Origin: Hevea brasiliensis
Taxonomy: Eukaryota > Streptophyta > Magnoliopsida > Malpighiales > Euphorbiaceae
DNA: 64,000 nucleotides
Direction: 5' to 3'
Assembly: GCF_030052815.1 (NCBI RefSeq)
Contig: NC_079501.1
Span: 78,574,979-78,638,978 of the forward strand
Shown: piece after piece, positions 11,280 to 21,982 of the stretch
Position numbering within the stretch: position 1 is the first letter of the stretch
Layout of the letters: every line of letters starts with the position of its first letter
Notes under the pieces: generated by a model
Told to the model about the DNA's origin: nothing
Databases searched by the model: none
What the model saw: only the letters and a program-made list of their open reading frames with translations
Program-made: the position numbers and the translations under genes

Positions 11280-13383
11280 TGAAGGAACGAAAGCGTGAAA
11301 AACACAAGTTTATGCCATTGAATTCAAAATTTTCACCTAGGGTCACATGCATCATGCAAGATTTATTTTTATCTATTTGATTTCAATGATAAACAACATA
11401 TTAAAACTCTTTTAATATGTTTTTGATCTGTATTTGCCATTTAAGATTTTAAAATTAATCAGATTAATTTTAGAACCCTAGATTAAATCAAGAACAAACA
11501 CACTAACCTCTTGATGCACTGCAGTATATTTGCGCCTTTGAGATGCTTCTTCAGGACACCAGATGTTGTCCCTCTAGCTTGTCCACATCAAGAACACCAA
11601 TGGCAGCCCTTGAACAGCTTCTAAAGCTTTTTATATTATTTAGAAAATCAAGTTCTACCTTTTAAGAGATTAAAGATGTAAACAGGGCACTAGAAACGAT
11701 TTCTAGTATTTTTAATTCAAGAGATTGATGGCTAATCTCTTTGAATTGATGAGAGATGAAGAAGAAAGGATGGAGAGCCTCAAAATGGCGTGAAAAAGGA
11801 AGAGTGGCTGCTGGTTGTCTTATTTTTAATTCATAACAACACTTATATAGCTAGGTCAACACATTAAACCCTTGCCACATGTCACCCTCTGATTGGTTCT
11901 AGGTTTAATTGACCCAATCACATTGTGCCAAGTGTCAAACCTAGATTTAATCTTAATTTTAATCATTTTACAGGATTAAAAGACATTTGGCAAGCTTATA
12001 TGTAATGCCATGTGTCACCACCTCATGGTGCCACATGCCACCCTGTGAAATGACCAAAATGCCCTGTGTCTTAATTTTGAGTTCTTAACCCAAAATAATT
12101 ATTTTTCTTCTTCTAATCAATTTATATCAAATATAAATTAACTAATTAATCTCTATTAATTAATTTCTCATTAATTAAGTTCATATTTAAACACTTTAAA
12201 TATAAATTTAATTTATATTATACATCCAATAATCTAGATTTGGTTCAAGTCATGCTAGGGACTTTGCAATCTAATTGCAAACGAAACTTATTTAATTAAT
12301 CAATTAAACTCTTTAATTAATTAATTAAATCATATTTAATTAGTGATAACTTGTGTATGTGTGTGACTTACTAGGCTCATCACTAATTGGCAATGAGATA
12401 TGATATCAACTCTTAATATCATCAGAACTCTTTCTTACTATAAATGATTTCTCTAAATTATTTTATGCACCTCATAGACCATGGTTAACACTTAGCGTAG
12501 CATGCCATGGCCACCTAATTAGTAATAAGGTTTACCTTAAATGAACCCATAATCATATGTTACCATGTACTGGAATCTCTCTGTTATAAAATCCCAACTC
12601 AAGCTAGAGTCATGGTTTATTTCAAACTCCATTTGCTATGAATATTATGTTCTCTTTTAATTCCAGTTCTTGATTAAAAAGATTTTCTCATCAGAAACTC
12701 TTTTCTGAATAAATCTATCTGTCCTGGCCAGGAACTTGAAACATCAAGAACAATTAAATGAACATAGGATTTTATCTCTATTTACTTAGAGGAATAGATT
12801 CCATCTTGATCAACACCTACCTCCATATATAACTAGTAGGAGCCAACACATGCCCATATACCCATACACAGTACAAGTATGAAAGCAGTATCAAACTCAA
12901 ACTACCTATATATAAGATAACTGTGCTATCTCAAGTCTAAAGATTATATGCACTGATATGATTTATGATAAAATATTGACAAGAGTAAACTCCATGTGCT
13001 TGTCATAAGTGTCACTGGTTCGGCCTACATATCATTTATAAGTGCCTATCATGTTTGCTATATGGCATGAGACTCACCATTCCATCTTATTTATATCTCA
13101 TATAAATAACTTGGTAACAAATATGAATACAATCTTTTTGGATAAGTCATGTCCTTATTATGAAGTATCCTCGATTGTGAACCTATTTATGATACTTTGT
13201 ACTAGAAATACTGTCACTCATATTCTTAACAACTTAAGAATAGAATTTCTGACAAAATATCAATAGACCTTTTCTATTACACATAAATATATTATGTAAA
13301 CGGAAAAGTGGAAATGCCTTTTATTAATAAAAATATGTATAAGATACATACTAAATGATATGCTCTAGGGCATACTACTAACA
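11280..13383 (-). repeat. 5' LTR of copia copy 1
   Basis: 2,104-bp LTR, partner of 3803-5914. A minus-strand TATA-like CTATATAAG occurs at 11842-11850. It ends CTACTAACA on the plus strand, followed by the AGTTC target-site copy. Confidence 0.93.
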
Positions 13384-13388
13384 AGTTC

Positions 13389-14585
13389 AATAAAAGAGAT
13401 TTTGAGGCAGAAGTATTTAAAAGAGAAGTGAAAGATAAGACTAGTATCACCCATGCTCACCAACACATCAAAATCCTTTATAGCATATCATTTATGTGTT
13501 GAATCCTAGAACTGGTAGTCCAAACTATTTAAGCACACTTGATCTCTGCATAATTTGGCATATTGTGAATGAAATTGAGTTTAATCTTGCCTACTTTATG
13601 CTGAAACAAATTATGAAATGGAAACCACCTTACAAACTACCTTATGCCCATCTTCTTAATGGCCTATTTAGAGACTTTGGGATACCCGTGGAAACTGAGA
13701 AACTTAGAACAAATATGATCCCAATTACAAGTCTGCAGAAATATGATGATGGCAGAAAACTAAGGTTTGAACAAGGTGTTAGTTCTAAGGATAGTGCAAG
13801 TGGTGCTTTTGATGTTGAAGAAATTCTAGAAGAAGTGAATAATTCAAGGCAATTTGTTGAGATTGAATTTGGAGAAATACAGAAATTTTGATCTTTTCAA
13901 ACTGTTCTTATAAATGCACTTGATTCTAAGATTGATGGAACTTTGATGTTGTTGTATAAAATTGTGGAAGAATTATTCAAAATCAAAGTTCATTTGGGTC
14001 TTTCAAGCCATTTGGAGAAACAAGTAAAAATTTCTTTGCTCTTGGTTACATTCCACAAACAAAAAAAGAAAAGGAAACAGAAAAAGAAAAAGAAGATGAA
14101 AAAGAAGAAGAGGAAGACGAAGAAAGAGAAGAGGAAGAAGAAGAAGAAAAGGAACAGAAGAAGAAGAAGAAGAAATTGAAAAAGAGGAAGAAGACTCCGA
14201 TGATGGTAATGGAAAAGGAGGCAGCAAAGAAGGAAATGGACATGACATGAGTGACTCTGCTTCTGAGCCGAAACCACAGACTCCTGCTTCTGCTGCACCT
14301 GCAAAAGGAAAGGCAAAAACAGCTAAAGAGGAACAAAGAAGCAAGCAGAAAGAAGAAACTGGTAAACCATCTGGCAAAAAGGCTAAAACTGGCAAAAAGC
14401 CTACTGCAGAATCCGGTCCTATTGCTGCATCTGAATTAATTGCTGGCCCTATTGTTCCCTTAACACCTGGAATTGCAATGGCTGCTGAAATCCTTCAAAT
14501 CTTGAGTGATAAACTTGTCAAGCCAAAAAAGGTGAAGATGGCTACTCCGAGACAAATCAGAAGAAGCTCTAGGCTGAAAGGATAA
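13389..14585 (+). pseudogene. Env-like ORF, C-terminal half, beyond the nested element
   Basis: Continuation of the ORF interrupted at 3802: removing the insertion and one target duplication keeps the frame (FNKRDFEAEVFKREVKD). A frameshift near 13480-13498 leads into RTGSPNYLSTLDLCIIWHIV and KLPYAHLLNGLFRDFGIPV, which look like the second half of the plant-transposon domain. A TGA at 13889-13891 breaks the frame. Bases 14055-14200 are almost pure purine and encode, depending on frame, a Lys/Arg or Glu-rich run; the frame used downstream is acidic (EKEEEDSDDGNG). The tail is Ala/Pro/Lys-rich and ends KMATPRQIRRSSRLKG at 14585. The charged low-complexity tail suggests nucleic-acid or chromatin contact, which is inference only. 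Confidence 0.68.
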
Positions 14586-14767
14586 ATCCCCATACTGGAT
14601 GTTTACTGATTTTATTTTGTCTGACAGTCTGTTTCTTAGTTTGCTACTCTGTTTGCTATTTTTAGTTTTCTGGACTTTAATTAGTTTGTTATTTGTTCAC
14701 TACACTTAAACTGAGTTTTGGTTTATACACATGTGCATGTTTTCTCCTATGTTCTTTTGATGCTGAC
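14586..14767 (+). other. Short non-coding stretch after env-like ORF
   Basis: T-rich internal sequence between the env-like stop codon and the purine tracts of the outer copia element. No gene is visible. Confidence 0.5.
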
Positions 14768-15082
14768 AAAAAGGGGGAGAAATGAATGAGTGATCTAGTT
14801 GATATAGCTTGTGACTAATATATTGTTGATATAGCTTATGAAAATATATTGTACATATTTAGTTAGTATTTTAGTCACACTTGTCTAAAACTCCTTGTGA
14901 CAAAAAATGCTTATGAATATTTCATTGAAATTATTAAGGGGGAGTTATTTGTTAATATGTGTTGATATAGGCACATACATAGGGGGAGTTATTCCCACAT
15001 ATACATTCATACACATACTCACACTTGTCAATTCTTACATGGTGATTCAATTGAGTTTTGTCATCATCAAAAAGGGAGAGAT
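14768..15082 (+). promoter_or_regulatory. Multiplied polypurine tracts before the copia 3' LTR
   Basis: Four purine runs precede the 3' LTR: AAAAAGGGGGAGAAAT at 14768, AAGGGGGAG at 14936, AGGGGGAG at 14981 and CAAAAAGGGAGAGATT ending at 15082. The last abuts the LTR and is the likely plus-strand primer. The middle two are both followed by TTATT, so they look like duplicates. Repeated tracts of this type are known from Sireviruses. Confidence 0.75.
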
Positions 15083-15515
15083 TGTTGACCCCATGAGCTC
15101 AAAGGAGCATAGATTTTGATGATAACAAAACTCAATTAGAATCAAACTAACCTTGTGTTAAGTGTTGTGCTTCTCAAAGAATAAAGAAAAAGACTCAAGG
15201 AATTCATGATGGATTCGTGCTTTTAAAGAAAGGACGACATTTTAAGATAACACATGACGAATCAAAGGAGATAATAGAAGAAAAGGTTACCTTCCAAAGC
15301 TGCATTGAAGATCAAATTTGAAGGTACATGTAGTATAAAAGTTAGTTTTAACTTTTAGGATTGCTTGTGAAAAGAATTGAGGAGTAGAAGCCAATGATAC
15401 TTATTTTTAATCCCTCAATTATTTTCTTTTAAATATCATCAATGGCCTAAAAGCATTTGATTATGATTTGGTATAAAGTTTTAAAGTTTTCAAAGTTATG
15501 CAGAAAAGTTTTCCT

Positions 15516-15590
15516 AGTATGCTAACTGGTTTGCTACTTATTTTGGTATGCTAACTGGTTTGCTACTTTTTTTGGTATGCTAACTGTCTC
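15516..15590 (+). repeat. 29-bp tandem repeat in the copia LTR
   Basis: Three units of about 29 bp, each starting TATGCTAACTG; two continue with GTTTGCTAC and the third is cut short. It lies about 100 bp upstream of the TATA box, a place where copia LTRs often carry enhancer-like repeats. Confidence 0.7.
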
Positions 15591-15696
15591 AACTCTGCAC
15601 AACATTGCAGAAAAAGATAAAATAACGGCTATTTTTTTGAAATTTGAAATTGTAACGTTCAAATGAGTTCTCAAACGGTCAGAAATGATCCAAAGC

Positions 15697-15705
15697 TATA
15701 AATAC
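15697..15705 (+). promoter_or_regulatory. TATA box of the copia 3' LTR
   Basis: CTATAAATA inside the LTR, on the element's strand and downstream of the 29-bp repeats. It would be the U3 core promoter. Confidence 0.6.
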
Positions 15706-16561
15706 ACTTACTCTTGGCCATTTTGCACTTAATGAAAGTCTCTCTACTGTTCCTAACCTTTTAAGATCATTAAAGCTTTCATTCAAAGTGCTCAAATTAT
15801 TTTTATTGCTCATCATTGGCTTACCTACTCATCTCTTCTTTATAGATTATGATGTATTGAGTGAGATTATGTTTTAAACACTTTCTTAACATTTATGAGA
15901 GGTTATTCAAGTACCTATTGAAGCTTGATTGTGAAAAGTGTTTGGCATAACACTTGGTAGAAGTGTGAAGCTACTTGTAAAAGATTTGGTGAGAAGATTT
16001 GTAAAGGGCTTTTGTCTCTTACCTTTAAAAGAGAAGATTAGTGGAGTGAACACTCAAAGTTGGATCTTAGAGAGAGTGGATGTAGGCTAGTTAAGCCGAA
16101 ACACTATAAAAATTCAGTGTTCAATTTTCTCAACCCTTACTCTTTACATTTATGCATTTTAACTTTCTGATTGAAGTTTTTTTACTGAGATGAAAATTGA
16201 TACTGTTTGTTGTTAACTCTGCTGCAAACTGAGATAATTGGTTTACTGTTGAATCTGCTGATATCTGATATAATTTGCTTACTGTTATATTTGCTGTCAA
16301 CTAATATATTTTGTTTACTGCTCTGTTTGTTGTGTTGTTATTTTATTCAGATTACTGAAATTCTTACTGAATGCCAATATATCCTGTTAGATCAGTATAC
16401 CGAATCCTTATGTGCCAACTTTGTATCAACTTATTAATTGAGCAGTATTGCACATATTTCATAGTAGAAAATTAGGTTATACCAAGCTGCAATTTTTCAA
16501 AGGTTTTGAGCAAGATCCGAAAAATTATTTTTAAAGTCCAATTCACCCCCCCTTTTGGACA

Positions 16562-17491
16562 TATTTTGGGATATCATGAATAGCTACCGCATGACACTTA
16601 GTCAATATTTCTCTCTCCTCTTTTATGTAAAGTGTAAAATTATTCTCTTTACGCATGAAAAATTATTCTTTCTGTAGAGAAAAAAAGGATTCAATTTACA
16701 CATGGCTTGAGAGAGAAAAGAGAAATACTGACTAAGCTCTATGCTAGAACTATCTAGGTTAGCATCTAATTAAAAAACTAATAATTGGATATTAGAGGGA
16801 TTTTACTGTACAAAATTTGAAAGTTGATGGAGTTTTATGTTACATTTTTAAGTTGAGGGACTGTAACGTTATAACTAGATAAGTTCAGGAACAATTGTCA
16901 AAATTTATCCGCCACAATTAACTACTTAAGTTTTTCCATTCTCAACAACGACATTTTAGAGGGTGGGTTTTCTATCATTAGGAAGGCCGATGATGCCTTC
17001 TTTTAAGCTCATATGCTAATGAATAGGGATGCAATCCAATCTAGTGAGAAGTCTCCAAGAGATGCCTCTAGTTTTTGTTTCCGCAAGTGACTCGTCCACA
17101 TTTATGCAAAATAATATGCCCTCACAATTGATCCTCATTGACGTCAATGCATATCTTCTCCTGCCTGAACCCTCTATTCCATATATCTTTTCCATCTTTC
17201 TCTCTTTCCACAAATTTTCCCTAATTCATGTTCATGGTTTCTTAATAATGAGAGAGAGACCAGGCTGTTAACATCTGTCTATCACGTGACCTGCACATGA
17301 TTAGTTTTTGGATTTATTTAATCAATTTAAGAAAACTTTGGGCTTTTAATGCATTTTTTTTAATCTTAACGGATTAAATGAACCAAAAAAATTAACTAGA
17401 GAATAGGCGACTATTAGACTATTTCACAAGGGCTTAAAAGAGCATTTTGCCAAAAATTAAAAAGGCTTAAATATAATGAAATTGTTGAGTT
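16562..17491. other. Host intergenic sequence with a fold-back element
   Basis: AT-rich unique-looking DNA between the outer copia LTR and the KIN/LEA pseudogene. Apart from the fold-back at 16584-16747 I see nothing. Open stretches at 17016-17271 on both strands have no recognisable domain. Confidence 0.5.
16584..16747. repeat. MITE-like fold-back element
   Basis: Imperfect inverted repeat of about 35 bp. The left arm (16584-16624) contains ACTTAGTCAATATTTCTCT; the right arm (16709-16747) is its approximate reverse complement (AGAAATACTGACTAAG). Total length is about 164 bp with an AT-rich centre. No clear target duplication flanks it, so the class is open. Confidence 0.6.
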
Positions 17492-17879
17492 TCGTTTGTT
17501 CGTCCTAGTGGCATTCTTCACTACATCAGCTGCTTCTTATGCCTTAGCCTTCACTTGCTGACCAGCCTACACCAAATAATAAAAAAAAAGTTTTATTTTG
17601 CTTTCCAAAGGTCATATTATTGATCCCAAGAACAAAGATAAATAAATAAATAAATAAATAAAGATTATGAACCTCTTACACTGATTCCTTTGCAGATTGA
17701 GTAACATTGCTAGCCTTGCCATCATGTTGCTTGCCTTCCCTAAAACCAAACAAATTCCAAGCTCATGGTTATAAATTTGTAATACAAAATGTTAGAAATT
17801 AAACATACCAAAGCCATTGGATTAGTAGCAGAGTGATCAAATATATGTGTAACTCTACAATAATTCAAGACTTTTAACT

Positions 17880-18026
17880 TGTACAAGTATATTTCATTAA
17901 TGTATAATGACTATTACAAGTGTTTATATACATGGTTACATGATATAAATAGGCTTAGCTAATAGTTACAAGGATAACACTAATCGTAATTAGTTACAAT
18001 AAGATTATCCTTATAATATCCCCTCA
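17880..18026 (-). repeat. 3' LTR of the intronic copia
   Basis: Shares ATAATGACTRTTACAAGTGT and AAGGATAACACTAA with 19887-20038. The element-strand start is TGAGGGGATATTAT. The left boundary is approximate. Confidence 0.7.
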
Positions 18027-19848
18027 ATCCAAACTAGGTACTGGTCGAATTGTGAGCAACTACCATAGTGCTTGATGGCGCAACCATGATACAACTTTTG
18101 TAAACAAATTACCCACTTGATTTTTGGATGAGATATAACGAATTTGAAGCTGCTTTTTAGCAACAACATCTCTAACAAGTGGAAGTCCACTTCAATGTCC
18201 TTCGTGTGGAAAACAGGATTGATAGACCGGTAAGTGACACCCACATTATCACACCAAAGGTTTGGGCATTTAGAATAATGATAGCTAATGTCACGAAGTA
18301 ATGATTGAAGCCAAATTACCTTGGTTATAGCAGCATCCACCACACGATATTCAGCTTTGTAAAGCTTTTGGCCACAATTGGTTATTTTCGTGTACACCAA
18401 GAGATAAGATTTGCACCAAGAAACACCATGTAACTAGTAACAGATTTTGGTCATCTGGATTTGTGGCCCAGTTGGCATCAGCATAAGCATTATTATTATT
18501 ATTATTATTGTTTGATCAAAAGATCATTAAACCAATTGATTGAGTAGATGTTAGATATCATAATATCCATTTGATAGCTACCCAATGTTGAATAAATGCG
18601 TGCATGAATTGAGAAACACGATTAACGTATGAGACATCCAGACAAGTTAATGAAAGATATTAAAGACCACCAACTATACAGCGATATAAGGTGGGATCAG
18701 AAGCTGGTTCACCGTCATTGAGAGTAAGTTTGGTCTTGGGACAAACTGATGTTGCAATTCAATTGCATTGTGACATGTTTGCTTTTGCCATTAAGTCACT
18801 TATATATTTACTTTGAGTTAAGAGCATTTTGGAAGGCAGATTGTGGATTTCAACTCCATGAAAGTAGTCAAGCACGCTTAGGTCCTTGACCATAAACCAC
18901 TGTTGAAGAGCTGTAATGACTTGTTGGACAGCAGAGGAATAATTGCCTGTAACAATAATATCGTCTACATAGATGAGATAAATAACATGAAAGCTGCCAT
19001 GCTTACGATGTAATAATGAGGTGTCAAAATGAGATTGAGTAAAGTGCAGCTGGAGAAGGGCTGCTTTGAGCTTAGTGAACCACTGTTGAGGGACCTGCTT
19101 GACGCCATACAAGGACTTGTTTAGCTTACAAACATGAGTGGGTAGTGGGTGTAGCACGACTGGATTGTTGATGAGGAGTATAACGTCCTCGACGCTTACC
19201 ACATCCACTTCAATTCCCTCTTTGATTATTTGAGGTAATAGCCAAATGAGTGGTTGGTGGCATAAAGAATTTAGAGTTAGTTTGTCCATTTCGAGTTAAG
19301 TTTCGAGCTTCAGTTGCTTGCTTAAAGGGCCAGTAATCAGATCCTAGACCCTTAAGAATGTCACTAACAAATGCGTCTCTTGTAATAGGTCATCATAGTA
19401 CCGAAAGTTGGTCAAATATAGCCTTAGCTCTTCTCATATAGAAATTAACAGAGTTAGTTCGCTTAGACAAATGACGCAATTGTTTCTGCAGTTATTGAAT
19501 CTGCATGCATGCACCAGATGCAAATATGGCGTGCAACTTTTGCCATGCCTCATGGGCAGTAGTGATTCTAATAAGCTGTGGTAAAGCATTTTTAGAAATA
19601 GAGTTAAATAACCAACTAAGAACAAGTTGATCATTCTTAAACCAAATGAGATATTTAGGATTAGGAGTGCCATCAATGAGTCTTTGGGCTAGTGGAGTTG
19701 TTGTAGTGGAAAGCTAGGTCTGCCAAAGGAGAAAATTAGTAGATGTTAGATTGATGGAGAGAAATGGGATAGCATTCGGTAAGGACGTGGGAGTAGAAAC
19801 CAAGGTAATGGTTGATGAAGTAAGAAAAAGTGGCTGATCGACCATCAT
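18027..19848 (-). pseudogene. Gag-RT-RNase H remnant of the intronic copia
   Basis: Gag starts at ATG 19848 and shows the copia N-terminal pattern (INLTSTNFLLWQT, stop, then LIDGTPNPKYLIWFKNDQLV). After gag's GLGSDYWPFKQATEARN and an Asn/Gly-rich stretch it jumps, near 19160-19200, into RT (HVCKLNKSLYGVKQVPQQWF). The RT box is IYVDDIIVTGN, so the catalytic YVDD is kept. RNase H follows in pieces (LYKAEYRVVDAAITKVIWLQ, LWCDN). Stops and frameshifts interrupt it throughout. The missing protease and integrase make it non-autonomous even before decay. Confidence 0.8.
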
Positions 19849-19886
19849 GTTGTTAGGCAAAGAGGCTCTGATACCATTTAGAAGTC

Positions 19887-20038
19887 TGTTTCTTTATTAT
19901 ATAATGACTGTTACAAGTGTTTATATCACAGTTACATGATAGAGATAGGCTTAGCAAATAATTACAAGGATAACACTAACCTTAACAAGTTACAACAAGA
20001 TCATCATTATCAAAACCTTTATAGATAATATCCCTCCA
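19887..20038 (-). repeat. 5' LTR of the intronic copia
   Basis: 152-bp partner LTR. The primer-binding site lies just left of it at about 19864-19877. It differs from the other LTR by several small indels, pointing to an old insertion. Confidence 0.72.
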
Positions 20039-20165
20039 TCTTCTTTAAAACTTTTTAAAATTAAAAAGGGATTTTTTTTTCTTATTTAATTTTAAGGTTA
20101 ATTACCAGAGCTTGGCCCTTAGCCTCACCAGCATGGTAGCTCATCTTCTGAGAGCTGTCTGACAT

Positions 20166-21085
20166 TTCTTTGGTTTTGAAGAAAACAAAAACAAATCAAA
20201 CCATGAGATAATTTTAATTAAGATGAAATGCTTTTAGACAAGTTCTAGTGATGATAATAACCCATTTAACTTCCATTATTTATAGTTTTTTTAATTTACT
20301 TATTATTAATTTATATATGATAATTTTATTATTACCATTAATTATAATAAATCCCACATAATTCCGACAATAAGAGTATTGATCTTTGATACAACTGAAT
20401 AATTATTTTTCTTTAGAATTAACATGTGACCATATGTTTTTTGGTTAGAGATTTTTGGGCTTCTTGACCACAGAGAAATATGAGAATGCTTCTAATGCTT
20501 GACTTATTCAGTAATTCTCATGTTTGGGTCTATATATTTTTATCACATATAAATAAAGACTGAAATTAGATTATATAATTAGTAGCATAGGAAGCTCCCC
20601 AGAAATTCATGAAAAACACAGCAAGAATTTATTGAAATATAAATGAATTTGTTCCGTTCATAAGTACAAATAAATTTTCAATGGATAATCACAATACAAA
20701 AAATGTTCAATTTACAAACAAATTTAACATCCATTAAATCAGTACAAGCAAAATATATATACATATATATCCATTAATGAATAAACTGTATAACAATCAT
20801 TCAATATATATTAAAATTAACTTTTTAATAATGGATCTTAATTTGAGTTTAAAATTATATAAAACAACAATTAAATTTGCTCATAATAATTAAATAGAAT
20901 ATTGTTATATAATAATAACAACAACGATGATGACGGTGATAATAATTAATTTTATTAAAATTAAAAAATATATGTATGAATTGAGGTTAATTTTATATTT
21001 TAAATTAATATATTTAAAAAATTTTAAATTAAATATATTTTAACTGTATAATTTATTTATAAAGTTTTATTTTTAATATTTTAAA

Positions 21086-21148
<63 letters not shown>

Positions 21149-21400
21149 ACTTTAATTGTGAATAAAAATTTAATATAATATGGTTATATTATTTTGCAAA
21201 AGCTTATTATTGTTATTTTTTTCTAATTATGCTTTTAGAATATATTTACAACTCAACTCAACTCAACTAAGTCTTTATCCCAAAAATTTGGAATATATTT
21301 ACATCAAAATAATTAATTTATTTTTTAATTATTTTTAGGTCTAAGATTAATTAAATTAATTTAATCAATTTTATTCCATTAATTAAATTAATTAAAGGTC
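20166..21400. other. AT-rich host DNA upstream of the LEA pseudogene
   Basis: Would include the promoter of the dead LEA gene. No ORF, no recognised repeat except the TA microsatellite at 21089-21146. Confidence 0.5.
21089..21146. repeat. (TA)n microsatellite
   Basis: About 29 uninterrupted TA dinucleotides. Confidence 0.95.
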
Positions 21401-21959
21401 TGAGATAAATTAGTAGACAAATATGGGGAAGATATTAAGAAGGAATTAGTAGATGTGTAGTTAGCTAAGAGAGCAGTTAGAAGAGATTATGAGAAGTTAA
21501 AAGAGGTTACAAATAGTGGAAGTAACTTCTATTAACTGTAGAATGTGATCTTTTAAATTCTTCTAGTTACTTGCAAGAAGAACTATAAATATCAAACAAG
21601 CAGTAATGTGAACAGCCCCCACTCAACTAATCAACCAAACCAGACTCTAATAGTCTTTATCCTTTACTTTATTGTTAATTTTATCTCTCAAAGCCTTGTC
21701 ATTTACTTTTTTAAGCCATTGTAATTTACTTACGAAAGACTTACACTTACTTTTTCAATCAATCAATCAAAGCTTTTTATAATTTTGAACAGACTTGCCT
21801 TCAGTTAACTGTGAGATTGACGAACCTACATTCAGTTTAGTCAGTTCCCACAACCATTTCATTCAAGAAGTCAGTTGCGCATTTAGGTGATTACTTAATA
21901 TCTGGCACGCTCACAAATCACAAGCTGTTAGCCAGCTAAAGTTTTTTTCTAAGGAAACA
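21401..21959 (+). repeat. Tat-like Gypsy LTR, probably 5' LTR or solo remnant
   Basis: Region starting TGAGATAAAT with a TATA box (CTATAAATA near 21585) and ending GGAAACA at 21959. It is followed directly by a Gypsy-type primer-binding motif. Little recognisable internal sequence follows, so the element is truncated. The left boundary is a guess from the TG dinucleotide. Confidence 0.5.
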
Positions 21960-21982
21960 AACTTTGGCATGCCCAGTGGGAT
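21960..21982 (+). promoter_or_regulatory. Gypsy-type primer-binding site
   Basis: TTTGGCATGCCCAGTGGGAT resembles the LTR/internal junction of Tat/Ogre-group Gypsy elements (TTTGGCGCGCCCAGTGGGA-type). Confidence 0.55.

Larger units (their letters stand above)
3803..13383 (-). mobile_element. Complete minus-strand copia element, 'copy 1'
   Basis: Full-length 9,581-bp LTR retrotransposon inserted into the env-like ORF of the outer copia. Direct LTRs lie at 3803-5914 and 11280-13383. The primer-binding site lies beside the right LTR and the purine tract beside the left one, so the element reads right to left. Termini are TG...CA; flanking 5-mers are GGTTC and AGTTC. The LTRs differ at only one position in their first 100 bases, so insertion is fairly recent relative to its host element. 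Gag and pol are of the TNT1-94/Tork-like copia type, but protease is missing. Confidence 0.93.
1..16561 (+). mobile_element. Sirevirus-like Ty1/copia element, 3' part, split by a nested copia
   Basis: The 3' portion of a plus-strand Ty1/copia retrotransposon; its 5' LTR and gag lie left of the window. Order seen: integrase C-terminus, reverse transcriptase and RNase H (2-2120), spacer, env-like ORF, several purine tracts, 3' LTR ending near 16561. An ORF after pol and multiplied polypurine tracts are traits of the Sirevirus (SIRE/Maximus) lineage. A 9.6-kb copia element sits at 3803-13383, flanked by GGTTC (3798-3802) and AGTTC (13384-13388), a 5-bp target duplication with one change; the env-like reading frame resumes directly after it. 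The outer element is therefore the older insertion. Confidence 0.85.
15083..16561 (+). repeat. 3' LTR of the Sirevirus-like copia
   Basis: Begins TGTTGACCCC directly after the last purine tract and ends near 16561 (TTCACCCCCCCTTTTGGACA), about 1.48 kb. The TGTTGACC start and C-rich end are typical of this lineage. The partner 5' LTR lies outside the window, so the exact end and the target duplication cannot be confirmed. Confidence 0.75.
17880..20038 (-). mobile_element. Internally deleted short-LTR copia in the LEA intron
   Basis: About 2.16 kb. Similar direct LTRs of about 150 bp lie at 17880-18026 and 19887-20038. A primer-binding site (ATGGTATCAGAGCC on minus) adjoins the right LTR, so it reads right to left. 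Gag joins almost directly to RT; zinc knuckle, protease and integrase are gone. No convincing target duplication was found, perhaps because both ends have drifted. Confidence 0.85.
17492..20165 (-). pseudogene. KIN/COR6.6-type LEA stress gene, three-exon pseudogene
   Basis: Fossil of a small hydrophilic cold/ABA-induced LEA protein of the KIN1/KIN2 family, normally about 65 residues and thought to protect cells during dehydration. Exon 1 (20106-20165) encodes MSDSSQKMSYHAGEAKGQAL and ends at a GT donor. Exon 2 (17673-17739) keeps the NMMxKASN and QSAKES motifs but has apparently lost two single bases and reads TAA where Gln is expected before the last Glu. Exon 3 (17492-17566) follows an AG acceptor and gives AGQQVKAKA, a TAA, then EAADVVKNAT; the final stop codon has become CGA. 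Exon order and splice sites match the family. Intron 1 is swollen by a copia element (17880-20038). It is the only host gene seen. Confidence 0.82.

Noticed and set aside
13990..14395. Three overlapping minus-strand ORFs rich in Phe, Ser and Leu
   Set aside because: They are antisense to the purine-rich Lys/Glu tract of the env-like ORF; low complexity creates them.
17016..17271. Overlapping ORFs of 65 and 80 codons left of the LEA pseudogene
   Set aside because: No recognisable domain, no splice context, and neither aligns in my reading with the LEA exons.
17875..20043. Target-site duplication for the intronic copia
   Set aside because: TAACT on the left and TCTTC on the right do not match, and LTR ends are ambiguous; I did not force one.
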